Below, piece after piece: positions 15,201 to 26,044 of a stretch of 64,000 nucleotides of DNA. The notes under the pieces are model-generated. The model ran no database searches and was not told the origin of the DNA. It saw only the letters and a program-made list of their open reading frames with translations. The DNA is from Owenia fusiformis (lineage: Eukaryota; Annelida; Polychaeta; Sabellida; Oweniidae), in the NCBI GenBank assembly GCA_903813345.2, contig CAIIXF020000005.1, positions 16,621,375 through 16,685,374 of the forward strand. The letters run 5' to 3'. A program made the position numbers and the translations under genes. Every line of letters begins with the position of its first letter. Within the stretch, counting starts at the first letter, position 1.

Positions 15201-16108
15201 ATAGTGTTCACACTGAGAGGTGTTCAGAATTAGAGAGAAGTGTTCAGATATACAGGTTTTATTGTTCAGTTTATAAGTAATTACATACTTGATCTTTTTA
15301 TCATAATTTTACTTCAATTTCTATGTATAGAGAGAAAGAAACAAATTGTTTTATTTGCTTTAATTACATGTATAATATTGGTTACCCTTTGCATTCTTTT
15401 GACTTCACTTCTTAAAAGAGAGCTTCGTCTTCACTCTTTCAAACTAAAATAAACCTGTGAACTCACCGCGCCAATCAGTGCTCGTCGGCCAAATTGACCG
15501 ACGTTCTATATATGGTCATTCCTTCTGACATCATCGTTGAGCCCGGAATTGACCAATGACATGCGCATATTTAATTAGCACGCATTTGGCATATGTTTCT
15601 TCAAGCTCGCTGACTGGTGGAAGAAAGGTCAGCGCGTATGTCAGACGTGAATTATTACCCAAACTGTCACCGGTACCCGTCGTAGGGGCGGGGCTACTAA
15701 ACTGTAATATGGTCTCTACTAGGCAGAGTGTAGTTTAACTAGACTCTGCGCGCAGGGTAAATATCGGTTGCACTCTTAAAAGAAAATTTGACTTGCTCAG
15801 AAATTGAATTATACAGGCCAAGATATTAACCCATTAATATTATACACCCACCACCCACCTCTCCCTCCCATTATGAAACAAGTTCATGCATTTTGGCCTT
15901 AATTAAATGTTTGTTTAATTGCAGTGAGGAGGAGATGAGTCCAGCAACCTACCATGAAGAACTCGAGGACATGAAACCAGCATCAGATAGCAGTAGCTTT
16001 GATGAATACGGCAGCAATGATCCTTCTAACTTTGATGAACAAGGAGCATTTTTACATGGCCAAAGAACTTCTCAAGGCCCCATGAGATCCTTCCATCCAG
16101 GAGCGTAG
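240..16108 (+). CDS. L1CAM: L1CAM/neuroglian-family cell adhesion molecule, 3' 18 exons (5' end outside window)
   Basis: Neuronal-type transmembrane adhesion receptor that binds partners outside the cell and ankyrin/spectrin inside. Exons, each with AG/GT borders and continuous frame: 240-430, 608-739, 1528-1668, 1780-1961, 2293-2383, 2523-2683, 4002-4143, 4592-4983, 5207-5456, 6352-6479, 6709-6955, 10895-11017, 11601-11786, 12175-12297, 14231-14392, 14622-14750, 14971-15058, 15925-16108 (stop TAG 16106-16108). Together they encode about 1016 residues. In order: end of Ig3; Ig4 (two exons); Ig5 (two exons); Ig6 (two exons); FN3-1 and the start of FN3-2 on one 392-bp exon; FN3-2; FN3-3, FN3-4 and FN3-5 (two exons each); the membrane helix (IGLIVGIFIVLLIVIVAVIV) followed by WRRNRGGKYPVHERE, typical of neuroglian; then the tail. 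Ig exons show the DxGxYxCxAxN signature (for example DAGKYKCSAKN, SAEYTCVASN). Six Ig plus five FN3 domains plus an ankyrin-type tail is the L1 family plan, so Ig1-2, the signal peptide and the promoter lie upstream of base 1. The C-terminal FIGQY motif is replaced by FLHGQ. Introns before exons 12 and 15 are long (3.9 and 1.9 kb) and repeat-filled. Confidence 0.93.
840..1400. repeat. Dispersed repeat in L1CAM intron (copy 1)
   Basis: Intron sequence at about 895-1370 matches about 58343-58790 in order, with divergence. Shared stretches include CATTTGACACCAA, CAGCTCATATGGACCACATC-like and ATCAAGTTTTTATCAATG-like blocks and a common tail GTGTGTGAGTRACATG. It is non-coding. No terminal repeats were identified, so the class is unknown. 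Confidence 0.6.
2196..2292 (+). repeat. 21-bp minisatellite ending at a splice acceptor
   Basis: About four imperfect units of GCTATTACAGGTATTTAACA lie directly before the acceptor of the Ig5b exon (exon starts 2293). Most units carry TTACAG, a plausible acceptor. The true acceptor is the last one, TGTTTCAG, by reading frame and by the start of the conserved Ig strand. Confidence 0.85.
2979..3010. repeat. 32-bp palindrome with mariner/MITE-like termini
   Basis: TACAGGGTGATACC, a short spacer, then GTGTCACCCTGTA. The ends match the CAGGGTGACCC-type termini of the mariner at 9099-10074. It looks like an internally deleted element reduced to its tips, with TA at each end. Confidence 0.6.
3668..3780. 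repeat. Foldback element with C-tract
   Basis: GTCTTGCTTCAAGATCCTGG near 3671 is answered by an inverted copy near 3757-3778 (ATCCAGGGTCTTGAAGCAAG). An inner pair TATCTAC/GTAGATA follows a run of C. It is non-coding and sits in the intron before the Ig6b exon. Confidence 0.75.
4199..4366. repeat. MITE with ACAGTAAAACCTG-type ends (copy A)
   Basis: Starts TACAGTTAAACTTG and ends ACAGGTTTTACTGTA, about 167 bp, with TTTAGTGAACACC-like internal motifs. Related copies are at 15085-15265 and 23511-23682. TA flanks suggest a Tc1/mariner-type non-autonomous element. Confidence 0.65.
5523..6030. mobile_element. 508-bp MITE with 66-bp terminal inverted repeats
   Basis: GAATAGCCTGAC begins the left end, and its inverted copy ends at 6030. 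The two arms (5523-5588 and 5965-6030) match over about 66 bp with only a few mismatches. The interior has no coding capacity. It is inserted in the L1CAM intron after the FN3-2 exon. The flanks are too simple to read a target duplication with certainty. Confidence 0.85.
6449..6653 (+). repeat. Tandem repeat that multiplies an exon-intron junction
   Basis: Four units of about 51-52 bp start inside the FN3-3a exon and run into the intron. The first contains the exon end and donor GGGTACAG|GGTGAGTC-like site used by the gene (exon ends 6479). Units two to four repeat TTTCTTT..GGGTACNGGGTGA with substitutions, giving decoy donors near 6531, 6583 and 6636. Confidence 0.85.
8075..8177. repeat. Foldback with perfect 25-bp stems
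   Basis: TATGACCTGAATCGATTGCA begins the left stem at 8075. The exact reverse complement of the 25-base stem occupies 8153-8177, with a 53-base loop. It lies in the 3.9-kb L1CAM intron and does not extend beyond the stems. Confidence 0.85.
9099..10074 (+). mobile_element. Decayed Tc1/mariner element with long TIRs
   Basis: Bounded by CAGGGTGACCC ... GGGTCACCCTG and flanked by TA on both sides (9097-9098 and 10075-10076). The inverted arms extend about 180 bp. The interior retains mutated transposase pieces in broken frames: FSDE followed by HVNSRN (first catalytic Asp) near 9300-9350, DGATPHTS (second catalytic Asp) near 9590, and DFYIWGYLKDNVYENNPTA near 9717-9780. Stops and frame breaks make it inactive. 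It is inserted in an L1CAM intron. Confidence 0.88.
11050..11235. repeat. Dispersed repeat with GGGGTTCACTTTT blocks (copy 1)
   Basis: Related to 22800-22985. Both contain GGTTCACTTTTT, CAATTTTGGTCCAA, AAAATCA..AAAAAGTGCTCAGAA and TTTTTGRCCAGGG in the same order. It is non-coding and its class is unknown. Confidence 0.65.
12306..12360 (+). repeat. TCCG-rich microsatellite
   Basis: A run of TCCGTCCGTCTGTCCGTACG just inside the intron following the FN3-5a exon donor at 12297. Confidence 0.7.
12830..13795 (+). repeat. About 163-bp tandem repeat array in L1CAM intron
   Basis: About six units, with GGTGAACCGTTTGGTAGATC at 12892, 13054, 13220, 13382 and 13547 and degenerate units near 13711 and 13773. 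Each also contains GCAGCCATTTTGGATTTTC and CTTGTCTGTAAAGTCTTGTC. Weaker related sequence extends back to about 12470. Several units hold TTTTCAGGTGAACC, which looks like an acceptor followed by a donor, but the interior lacks an open frame shared by the units. Confidence 0.9.
15085..15265. repeat. MITE with ACAGTAAAACCTG-type ends (copy C)
   Basis: Starts TACAGCTAAACCTGTCT and ends TACAGGTTTTATTGT. It is more diverged than the copies at 4199 and 23511 and lies in the last L1CAM intron. Confidence 0.5.
15383..15759. mobile_element. 377-bp short-TIR DNA transposon, 9-bp target duplication (copy 1 of 3)
   Basis: Begins TACCCTTTGCATTC and ends GCGCGCAGGGTA. Flanked by AATATTGGT (15374-15382) and AATATCGGT (15760-15768), a 9-bp target duplication with one mismatch. 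About 90% or more similar by eye to copies at 28709-29078 and 41940-42317. There is no coding frame. The 3' part holds an inner hairpin GCAGAGTGTAGTT/AACTAGACTCTGC. A 9-bp duplication fits Mutator-like elements, but the superfamily is an inference. Inserted in the last L1CAM intron. Confidence 0.92.
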
Positions 16109-16599
16109 TCTAGAATGCATTGAGTTTAGTTAGCAGTGAAACTAAGGGGCCCATGTGTAATATAAGTGCATCAAATGCAAATTAACGAAATGCCAAATTA
16201 GATGACTAGGAGGTGGCATTTGAAGCAACTTGCCAACATATGTGGAAGACTACATGTATATCTTGCATGTTAGATATCACAATGGCGCTGGTTAAACCAG
16301 TACAGAGTGAACCAAAAGTATTACAAAAAGATGATTCACAAGAACAAAGTTATAATTAGTGAAGTGAAAAACAGTCACTTAACATTTCTATCAAGTTACA
16401 TTCAGTACAAAAGTATTACTACCAGAGTACAAAAGTACAAGCGAGGATCTCATTTGAGAATTGAATTTTGCTTTTAATTTTTTTAAAAGTTTATGATTCC
16501 ATTTTATCCATTGAATAATAACTGGAATGTTATGGAATGTTCTAGAACTGCTAGACATATGTTAGGTCCATATGCATATTATAGCACTACATGGCATGT

Positions 16600-17025
16600 C
16601 TAAGGATCATGTTGCATGTTCTAGGATCATATGGTATGTTCTAGACATTGTGGTGATGTGTATACAACATGCTCTAGGACCATATGACATGTTCTAGGAC
16701 CATACAACATGCTCTAGGACCATATGACATGTTCTAGGACCATACAACATGCTCTATGACCATATGACATGCTCTAGGACCATACAACATGTTCTAGGAC
16801 CTTATGACATGTTCGAGGACCATATGGCATATTCTAGGACCATATGACATGTTCTAGGACCATACAACATGCTCTAGGACCATATGACATGTTCTAGGAC
16901 CATACAACATGCTCTATGACCATATAACATGCTCTAGGACCTTATAACAGTTCTAGGGCCATATGGCATATTCTAGGACCATATGACATGTTCTAGGACC
17001 ATTTGACATGTTCTAGGACCATATA
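16600..17025 (+). repeat. 20-bp minisatellite in the L1CAM 3' flank
   Basis: About 20 units of CTAGGACCATATGACATGTT. Two variants, CATATGACATGTT and CATACAACATGCT, largely alternate, giving a 40-bp higher-order repeat. The 20-bp period is exact from 16681 to about 16940, then slips. It may lie in the 3' UTR. Confidence 0.92.
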
Positions 17026-17029
17026 GCTG

Positions 17030-20000
17030 ATAGACTTACACAGGGTGTGCAATATAAATGTGTGCTTTTCATCTCAAGCTTCAGAAATATGATATTGTTA
17101 CATGTATGAAGTTATTGTGTGGTCTGACAATTATAACGAAAGCGTTCTTTGTAAAATACTTCGCTTTGAAACTTAAGATGTTGTTCACAAGAAAAGTGAC
17201 ATGTTACTTGTGATGTTATTACAAATGTTATTGACTCGTGATGTTTAAGAGATCGCTACTGAGCGGTAAGTTTTGCATATATTCATAGAAGGTCAGAATC
17301 AGTATAATATTCAATCCATCCTTTAAATCCAAGGCTTCAGACATTTCACCCCCCTATGGTCAGCTGCTTCATATGAGGGGATGTGGCATAGAATGAAATA
17401 TGAAATGTAATATATTGGGGAAATATGGGTCCACATAGAAAATATGGATATGAAGTGAAAAATATGGAATGTAAAACATTATCACCCCCTCTACATAGGG
17501 CTGAGATCAATCTTGTGATTTGATCACTGGGAAGATTATCTGGATTCTGGAGTCTGCCTTTAGTGAACGCATTCATTCACATAATGAACTTGTTGTAAAT
17601 GGTTCCAATAGAGTCTGTAGTCAAGCAGAAGACAGTTGTGTCGTGTCATGAGAATAGAAGAATTATGATATATCCAATCATGGGCTTTCAATTAGATGCA
17701 TCCTTGGAGATCAGCATGGTTAAAAAAGAACCTGTTCTTTACTTTATCATAGTTTGACCTCTATGATCTAATCCATAATGATTTTATAATCATCAGATTT
17801 GGTCCAGTAACTAGGGCATTTTAATATACTCTTTGGAACTAGGGCATTTTAATATACTCTTGGGAACAGACTGATCACTGTGCCATCTATCTGCCTAATT
17901 GATTTTACAAAAACTACATATCAGTAATGGGGTAAACTTCGTTATGCATGACACGCCACTTACTGTAACATTTGTATGTAAGGTGATGCTTTAATAATGT
18001 GAATTGTATTAAAAGTAATGTGATAATATGTATAAATTGTACATATATACCCAAACTGTTTTTTATATTGTTTATGTATTTATGCAATTGATTTCATATT
18101 TCACCAATCACCATCTATTATATCAAGACATCAATCTGTAAAATGATGCCATAAGGAAATTTCATTGATTGTTTTAAAAACTCATTTCTGGAAATGGCCA
18201 TGGACTTTCTGCACGTAAGTCTGTGGTTAAATTAGTGAAAATGAGTTAGCTATAGTATATAGTTATTATTAAATAGTGGCTTTTTAGCGAGTGCCAAATG
18301 TAAGGCATAAAATTATACAGTACATGTACTTTAAAATGTTATATATACATAATGGTACAGTATAGTGCTATGATTATTAGAGGAGTCACATTAGATGACA
18401 GTGTATTGACTTAATTTTGATTGCACTTTCATTCTTAGTTGCTGAAGTGTATAGTGTTTGTAGAGACTTGCACTTGATGCAAATTGATTATTGAGAATTC
18501 TCAAATCTACTTTTGGGATAGAGAAACCACAAAATGTGTGTTCAAATCAAAAATATGTACTGGGTTATTAAACAAATATTTAATTTATAATTTTTTACTT
18601 AAATATACTGTACATTTATTCTTCAAGTCCCATAATTATTAATATTTAGTTATTTTGTACTCTTAGTCCCAAGTGATTGTATTTATTATGACAACACATA
18701 TGGTAGCTCATATAATGTACATTTATAATATACAGGTAGCCTATTATTGAAAACATTGATTTCAATTTTCTTCGTGTATTCACCGATGATTATTTAGAAG
18801 TATTTACATTTAACATGTGATTTATTGGTCAGTCATCTCTCATTTGAAATTCTACTGTAGGAGTCACATATTCATACTTGTCACATATTCATACCTGTCA
18901 CATATTCATACCTGTCACATATCATATTCATGATCCAGTCTACATTTTATGAGGATGTAGACTTATTAATGCCATAGGTTAGGTTGATATTAAGATTTAG
19001 GTTGATATAAAGATGGCAGCAGAAGTAGAACTTTATTCTCAGAAAAAGGAGACGCACTGCCATCTATAAAATTATTTTCTATTGCCCTTTACCATATAGT
19101 GATTAATTTAAAGTAATATAGAGATAGACTGTTAGAGACATTGTGATGAGTGCACTTCTTATTCTTGCAAAAAGATCCTCCCTGTTCCCCCGTTCCCTGT
19201 GACAGAAATGGAGATATATTTATTGTACAGGGTCTTGGTGCAGGATGACGCCATGCTTCTCCATCACTGTACATCTGTGATGCAAGATTGCAGTATGAGT
19301 GTAAAGGAAGGAAGATAAAAATTAATTGTAATTCTGAATACAGAATCATCAGTCAATTCATGAACTGCTCATGTTTTCATATCCCCTATATCATATTATG
19401 ATGAGCCTAGAATCTCATTTCATTTTCTTTTCCATTAGTTTTCATTATAGAAGTTATTTAACTCTTACACAATATTGTAAAATTTCTTAGAAAACATCTG
19501 ACTTCGATGCCTTCATTCCATGTTTAGCATGTGATTTATAATTATTCTATTTCTGGAATTAAGAGGATATTGCAATGTAACACCTACTTAAGCCTGCCTC
19601 ATATAAACTGCAATTTGAGTTGATGTTACTTTGGAAAACAATAATTTGCAAAGAGATATATTCTACTTACCTGTCTTATCATTAACCTGAATCCAAGGTA
19701 TAATGATCAAAGAGGCAGTAAAAGATAGAGATTGCACAGTGTTTCAGGCGATGTTTTTAATAAAATGGAAGTATTTCTAGGAATAAAGTCAGGCCAAATG
19801 AGTTTCTTAGAAAATAGACGTGACATAGTTTAATATAAGCAAAATTGTTTCATAGAGTCACTTTCTATTGCATTGTCTCTATCCTTTGCCTGTCCCTTTA
19901 CATTGATGTTTTCCAAAGCAGATCATTTCAATTCGTGTTGCATCTCAAATGACTCCACCACGTAGAGCTATTTAAAACGTTTGGAGTGCTGAATCTCACA

Positions 20001-20764
20001 TAATGATTAATGAGAAAGGTATTAAAATAGATTCATGAACTACTATACAGTAATTTAGTTATCAAACAGTTTTTTAATATCTTGCCATCAACTGAGAAGT
20101 GTACATACTTTACTTTCTGGGCATTAAGGATGCTAGAATAGCACAATCAATTTTTAAGTCACTTTATTCACTGTGTGCTTATTTACTGATGTTCTATTTC
20201 ATAATTCTGTGTCGATCATATTGAAATATGAACATATATACTTTTTACGAGGATCATACATGTCTTATAGTTTGTGAATTCTGAGTATCATCCCCAAAAA
20301 AATCCAAAATATGCTGATACCGGAAAATTCATTCAATGAGATTTCGCAGAAATCCCTGAGGAATCATTGGTTGTGTATTTCACAAGAGCCTCGCGAGGTA
20401 TACGCATAAACCAATAGATGAAACACTAGAGGAGTATGACTATTTATGATGTATATATTGTGTATAAAATGTCTTCATTGATGTTAAATGTGCTTTTGAT
20501 ATGACCATATATGAGAATATAACAGAACAATCATGAAATGTTATGTTTGTGGATGATGTTATTTATTTATTTGGTATTCATTTATATTTATGCACATCAG
20601 GTTCAGTTATGAGTTCATTGGTACATGTATACCATGGTCCATGCTACATGCAAATTTAAAAAAAAGTAAAAATATTAGTCTTCGGAGGTCACAAAATGCT
20701 CCATTTGGCTTAAGGTATTTATGTTATTTCTCTCTTCGCTTTTAGAATAATTTATGTAACTAGC
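17030..20764. other. Intergenic/3' flank, no gene recognised
   Basis: AT-rich sequence between the ends of two convergent genes. It may contain a long L1CAM 3' UTR; no classic AATAAA lies close to the stop. A 17-bp tandem repeat of CACATATTCATACCTGT occurs at about 18870-18925. No conserved coding frame was seen. Confidence 0.6.
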
Positions 20765-23700
20765 TCAATTTTTCTTTTCCAAAGTAGTTTCATCAAAAGA
20801 TGGCTCTGATGGTTCAGGAGTGATAGGGAGTACATTTTCTTTTTGTGGATCAACTCTCAACCTTGATTTCTTCTTAAATATTAAAATTCCAACAAGAACC
20901 TGCAAGACAAGGTTACATATTTATAGTAAATTAAACACGAACAGATTTCTAGTGTTTTTTGTTCAGTTTGAAACAGTTTTAAATGCAACATAACTTACTA
21001 AGATAACCACCAACAATAAGCTGCCAATGATGATACCAACAATCATGCCTACATTTGATGGAGGGGGGTTGGTGTTGACCTCTGAAACATAAGAAACTGT
21101 GTAAATTGCATCTGTTTCAATAGCCCTTTTTCCCAAAAATGTCCGACATATTTGGAGAAGCGAACGTCCCATGTTTCATGAATAAATATATGTATGCGTT
21201 CCAGCATTTCGAATTCCTTTAATTTTCATATTTGTTGAGATACTGAAATTTTAATTTTTGGGCAAGGAAAACATGATGACAACTGAATAAGATTGTTGTT
21301 GGACAACATTTAATACTTTGGTGCTGCGTAAAGAGCCACACGCGCTGATCTATTTGAAAAAGTTCGGATCGCCAAAAAACGTCTAGCAAACAAGCCTGTA
21401 CAACTTGAAAGTCTTACCAGATTCACAGTGTAACCCCGTATGGGTAGCTGGACATAAACAGGTGTAGTTTCCCGTGTAGTTGCCCACCCCGTCGTCACAC
21501 GTTCCCCCATTCTGGCACAACGTTGTGTTTGTACACGGATGCTGGGGCCCTGGCGTTTCTGTAATATACCCCATCGTTGTACTATGCTCTACAGTAGTCA
21601 CTACAAGAACACAAGCTGGGGCCTACTGTGGGGAACTAGGGGACTACATATAGCTCTAGCAACTATTTCAAAGGCTTGTCTAATATATCAACATCAGAAA
21701 ACAAGAATTGACATTAGAAAGAGAAGCCATGCTAATCTATACGTCAGGCACTAACTAGACCTCATGATATCGTGAGTTTGTTCGATGCCATAAGGCAAAA
21801 AGTTACGGCAGGCACGATCAACTCAACGTGGAGCCTAAAATGCCCACAGTATGACGAAGTCTGGTTAGTGCCATAGGACTCATCACAGGCCGGCTAGGGT
21901 GTTTGTCAATCACACATTGGAATCGCACACCAAAAGTAATGTGGCAGCTCCACCAATGTCACGCGTGAATGTACATGTACAAAAATGATTTCACATCTTT
22001 AACTTGTTATTTTTACGCGGCTGGCAGATAAAAGAATGCCCTGCCCAACCATAAAACAGGTAGTGCTATCTAATTACACAATTCTTACTTTTGGTACATG
22101 GTGTAAACCCAGTTTCTGACTCTGTGTCATTTTCACAAGGAGTTTCTAAACCTACAAAATATAAAATAATATAATGTTGAGTTCTAAATTCTAAACAAAA
22201 CAGACGTTCCAGTTTGCTTTTTACACAAGATATTTCCAACATTTCTTGTTAGAAGTAGACTCGAGAGTAAATTCATACAAAGATGAAGAAAGGGACGTCC
22301 TACAGTAGATGCACTGATTACAGGAAACCATATAGGTATGGATAGACTAGGCCTATAGGATGACACAAAAATGCAAACGCTCATTTGGAATGACTTTCTC
22401 GGAAAAAGTTATTTCATACTGTAAAACCAGTGTTTTCCTTCAGTTTATGATGGATCAAGATGAAGTTTTGTTGGAATCTTGATTTTCTTTCGGGCTTTTA
22501 AGAGAAAAGCCCATGTTCAAAGACAGAAATCATATACTGTACCAACGCAGAATGAGGCGTCACAATTCACGGTGGAGTCCAGTTTATAAACTGCATAACT
22601 TTTGCACATCTTTATCTCGATTGTCATATGTAAAAGGCAGCAGGCGTCATCCCGATTCACGGGGAAGTGGATACACATCTTCGCCTCGTGTCCAAATGTG
22701 TCGTTTTCGGGGTAGGAGTCTGGAAGGAAAATATGTTGTACGAGGTTTGTTCAAGCAACACTTAAAGAGAAAAATGTACATTTAGAGTATGATACGTAGG
22801 CCCGTAGCCAGCTTTAAGGGGGGTTCACTTCTTTAAAATTTCCAGGGAGGTTCACTTTTTACAATTTTGGTCCAATAATGGCCAAAATCACTAAAAAGTG
22901 CTCAGAATTGTAAAAAAACTGCATGGTTTTGATCGAATTTTTGACCAGGGTGGGGGGATGGGGGTCGGGTCAGATACGCTAGCGCCGTTTGCGAATAACT
23001 CCTAGCCTGAGACTAACATAAACTTCTGAATCTCAGTCCTAGCCCAATTCTTCAAACGAAAGTGATAGTTATCCTCAAATGATATACCCATTACATGGAT
23101 TGGGTTTTTAATTTTTTTGTAAAACAAAACACCTGACCTCAATAATAAATTGTGAGATTTTCTTAGCATTTTTAAGAAAAATAGCGCGATCCCCCACAGC
23201 GGAGGAATCTTCCGATCCCAACCCGTGGCATATACGTCTTTGATATACCTTGACAGGTCACTTACTCACTGCACTGGAAATCAATCACAATCTTTCAATT
23301 ATTTTATTTCGCGCTAGTAATTAAATGAGTTTCGTCAAATCGCTTGATTAGTTAATATGTTTTTCTTTCATTACGATGTCCTTCTGAACATAGATTCAGG
23401 CAAGATCGTTTTGAAGTCAGGTCAGCGGCTCAACAATAATTTCTGAATACTTTCTCATTAGGAAGTATTGTACTGACCTTACTACAAAACGATCTGGCCG
23501 AAACTACATGTACAGTAAAACTTGTCTTAGTGAACACCTCTCTCTAGTGAACACTGTGTTTAGTGAACACCAATTCGAGACACATTTTACGTTGGCTCCT
23601 GTATTAATCCCCTCTGCCACCTATAGAGTCACAAAAGTGTTCACTGTAAGTAAATGTTCACTATAAATAGGTTTTACTGTATATGCTTCTGATTGCTCTT

Positions 23701-24814
23701 TGACACTCACCGTTGAGCCACATTGGAAACTCAGCACCACACTGTCCAATAGCAGGGCAAACTTGGGGCATCTTCCACCCCACCCCACTAGTGAATCGGT
23801 ACCACCCTAGGGACAGGTTTTTGTCACACCTTCCTCGTACAGTTGTGGCGTTCTCCGTTGTAAAGTGTATACCCCGGGTGATGTCATCAATTTCGACATG
23901 GTTACCCAGTGAGCAAACATCTGTAGATGTGAACAAATATTTGTCAACGAGGAGTTAAACAAGAAAAATCAAACGATTGTACCGATTGAATAACGCGTAA
24001 TTACTTTTAAAGTAACCTAGCTTTAAAGAAGCGTTAGTCAAACAAATGCAGTGTAAAATCTTGCTATTGCTAACCAGAAAATTGAATATTTTTATCTGCC
24101 CTCAATTTATATGAAACTTGTAGAATTTTCCACCTTAATTTCAAGAATGAATGACAAAATTAAACCTGACATATCCAGACTAATGATCCATTACTACATT
24201 AATACCTCGTTCACACCTTTCTCCAGTCCACCCGGATCTGCAAGAACATTGTATTAACGTTCCATTTCCTCCATCTGTTGTGCAATTCCCCTCATTTAGA
24301 CACGTGTCATTGGTACACGTGAGGTTGACAGCAGTCCCGTTCTGACCTAATGCAATGAACGTGATGAGGTTACTACAACTGATTTACAGGATCATGATAT
24401 GCACAGGAGTTCGGTTTCTGTGGCTGATTTTCTGATGTATATTCTTAACAAGTTCATTTTTATAAGTAAAACATGATTGTTGAAAATCTAATGAGCCATA
24501 ATATGTATACGCCCCGTGGGGTGTCTCTTTCATGTATTGTATGAAACATTGTATGATTGATTTTTAATTTAATAAATTGAACTGAAAAATTGAATTGAAA
24601 ATTTAGTAAGATACTTGGAGCTAAACTGAAAACTTGCACGACATACACTATCTTCAAAACATATCATATTGTGTGATTAATTCGCAGCAAATTATTTTTG
24701 CTTACCTGCTACTCCAATGCTGGGACGTCCATCGAGATAAAAAATTAAATAAATTGCAAAAAGTATATTTAATATCCATAACTTTTTATAGAAAAATCTG
24801 AGCATTTCTTCCAT
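20765..24814 (-). CDS. EGF / D8C / EGF single-pass membrane protein, 8 exons
   Basis: Assembled from splice signals. Exons in transcript order: 24706-24814, 24206-24346, 23711-23920, 22543-22719, 22089-22151, 21418-21600, 20999-21081, 20765-20899. The total is 1101 bp, 366 residues plus TGA, with phase-1 introns throughout except the last (phase 0). The protein starts MEEMLRFFYKKLWILNILFA, a signal peptide. Next come an EGF-like domain (CTNDTCLNEGNC..CSCRSGWTGERCE), a D8C (uromodulin/OIT3-type) domain across two exons (GWYRF, KMPQVCP, CGAEFPMWLN, then CC, YAVYKL and FC), a short linker exon, a second EGF (CQNGGTC..CLCPATHTGLHCES), a membrane helix (GMIVGIIIGSLLLVVILV) and a 35-40-residue tail rich in Lys, Pro and Glu. 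D8C domains occur in secreted and membrane glycoproteins of unclear function, so a receptor or adhesion role is inference. The exon 4 donor (GTACAG) is weak and was chosen by phase. Convergent with the L1CAM gene. Confidence 0.85.
22800..22985. repeat. Dispersed repeat with GGGGTTCACTT blocks (copy 2)
   Basis: Colinear with 11050-11235 and in the same orientation. It lies in the intron between the two D8C exons. Confidence 0.65.
23511..23682. repeat. MITE with ACAGTAAAACCTG-type ends (copy B)
   Basis: Starts TACAGTAAAACTTGTCTTAG and ends TAGGTTTTACTGTA, 172 bp, with three TAGTGAACACY-like motifs inside. It is the best-preserved copy of the family also seen at 4199 and 15085. Confidence 0.7.
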
Positions 24815-26040
24815 TTCTTTCTGTGTTAATTAAGAGAATGACAATGAACAAAAATGATTTATAATTTCTGTGTTTTGGATATCGTCAAGTAAGGCTATTG
24901 CACAAACATGCCATGATAAATAATTGGTATGTTATTAGTTAAACGTAAAAGCATTGTTTTAAAAGAAAGTGTTTTACTCAAGTACTACACTACAATTAAC
25001 AAATATTTAAATGCCTGGTGACAATCAAAATGAAAGGGATTGGCTCAAAATCCCGTACTGAAAAAAAACAAAATATTGGACCACATTGATGACAAATCTA
25101 AATGAATCCATCCACTTGGTTATCAAGGTATATTTTAGAGACTTTCTGATCATGCAGACTATTGAGGACAACCATTTTGATCCATCAATGTTTTTCGTAC
25201 GACTGTGAAGAATCATAATGATACTGATACTCGTATAAAACAACAATATTATGTTCCACATAAAATCATATCGATACATTCAGTGTTCGTACACAAGAGA
25301 AGCTAATTCTTGGGTAAGTCACATGGAGGACGGCTATGGGTGACCCGGTCCAGACCCCGGGGTCCAGACTAGGCATGCTGTCCAGAGTGATGCCACTACA
25401 GTCGAAACAAATTAGGATTTTTTGTTTTGAATAAGCATATTAGTAAGCCATGGGACTGGACCGCGTTACCTTTGGCCACCGTGATATCGTAACAACTGGA
25501 TCAACGAACACTATTTTTTAAATGCAATTTATGACTTCATTGTTCTCTACACAGACTTACTTTATGTACATATATTTTGGGGGTAATTTTGTCAAACGTA
25601 GCCAACTTCAACGCGCTTTCTGAACATGTAAAAATATCATATTGTATGATGGCCATCTACAAAATGTATTCTTATATTTTCTAAATGTATATCAAACTAC
25701 AACAACACGTTAAGTACATTATGTCTATGTACTGTACGAGTATAGTCATTTTAATGGAGGTTACTGTTGCGAAATAAAATGTAATTTGGACAATAGATTT
25801 CAGGGGTGGATTCGGGTTGAACGCGCCGAAACAAAACATTCCCTCACCAAATATAAGTTCACGATCCATACAGGTCATCCAGCTCTCATAATATAAATCA
25901 AGTCAAACCCCTCTCTATATGTGATATGCCTAACGATAGTTTTACGTTTACATTCTATGAGACTATGATCTAAGGACACATTCTATTAGTTTGTTTCATT
26001 TTGAATAAATAAATAAAATAAAAATACGATTGTATCAAGA
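24815..26040. other. Upstream of the D8C gene, no gene recognised
   Basis: AT-rich. It presumably holds the promoter and 5' UTR of the gene starting at 24814, but no TATA box or initiator can be assigned with confidence. No coding frame with family motifs was seen. Confidence 0.5.
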
Positions 26041-26044
26041 AGCA

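Noticed and set aside
16600-17025. CRISPR-like array
   Set aside because: Head-to-tail 20-bp units without spacers in a eukaryotic gene flank; it is a minisatellite.
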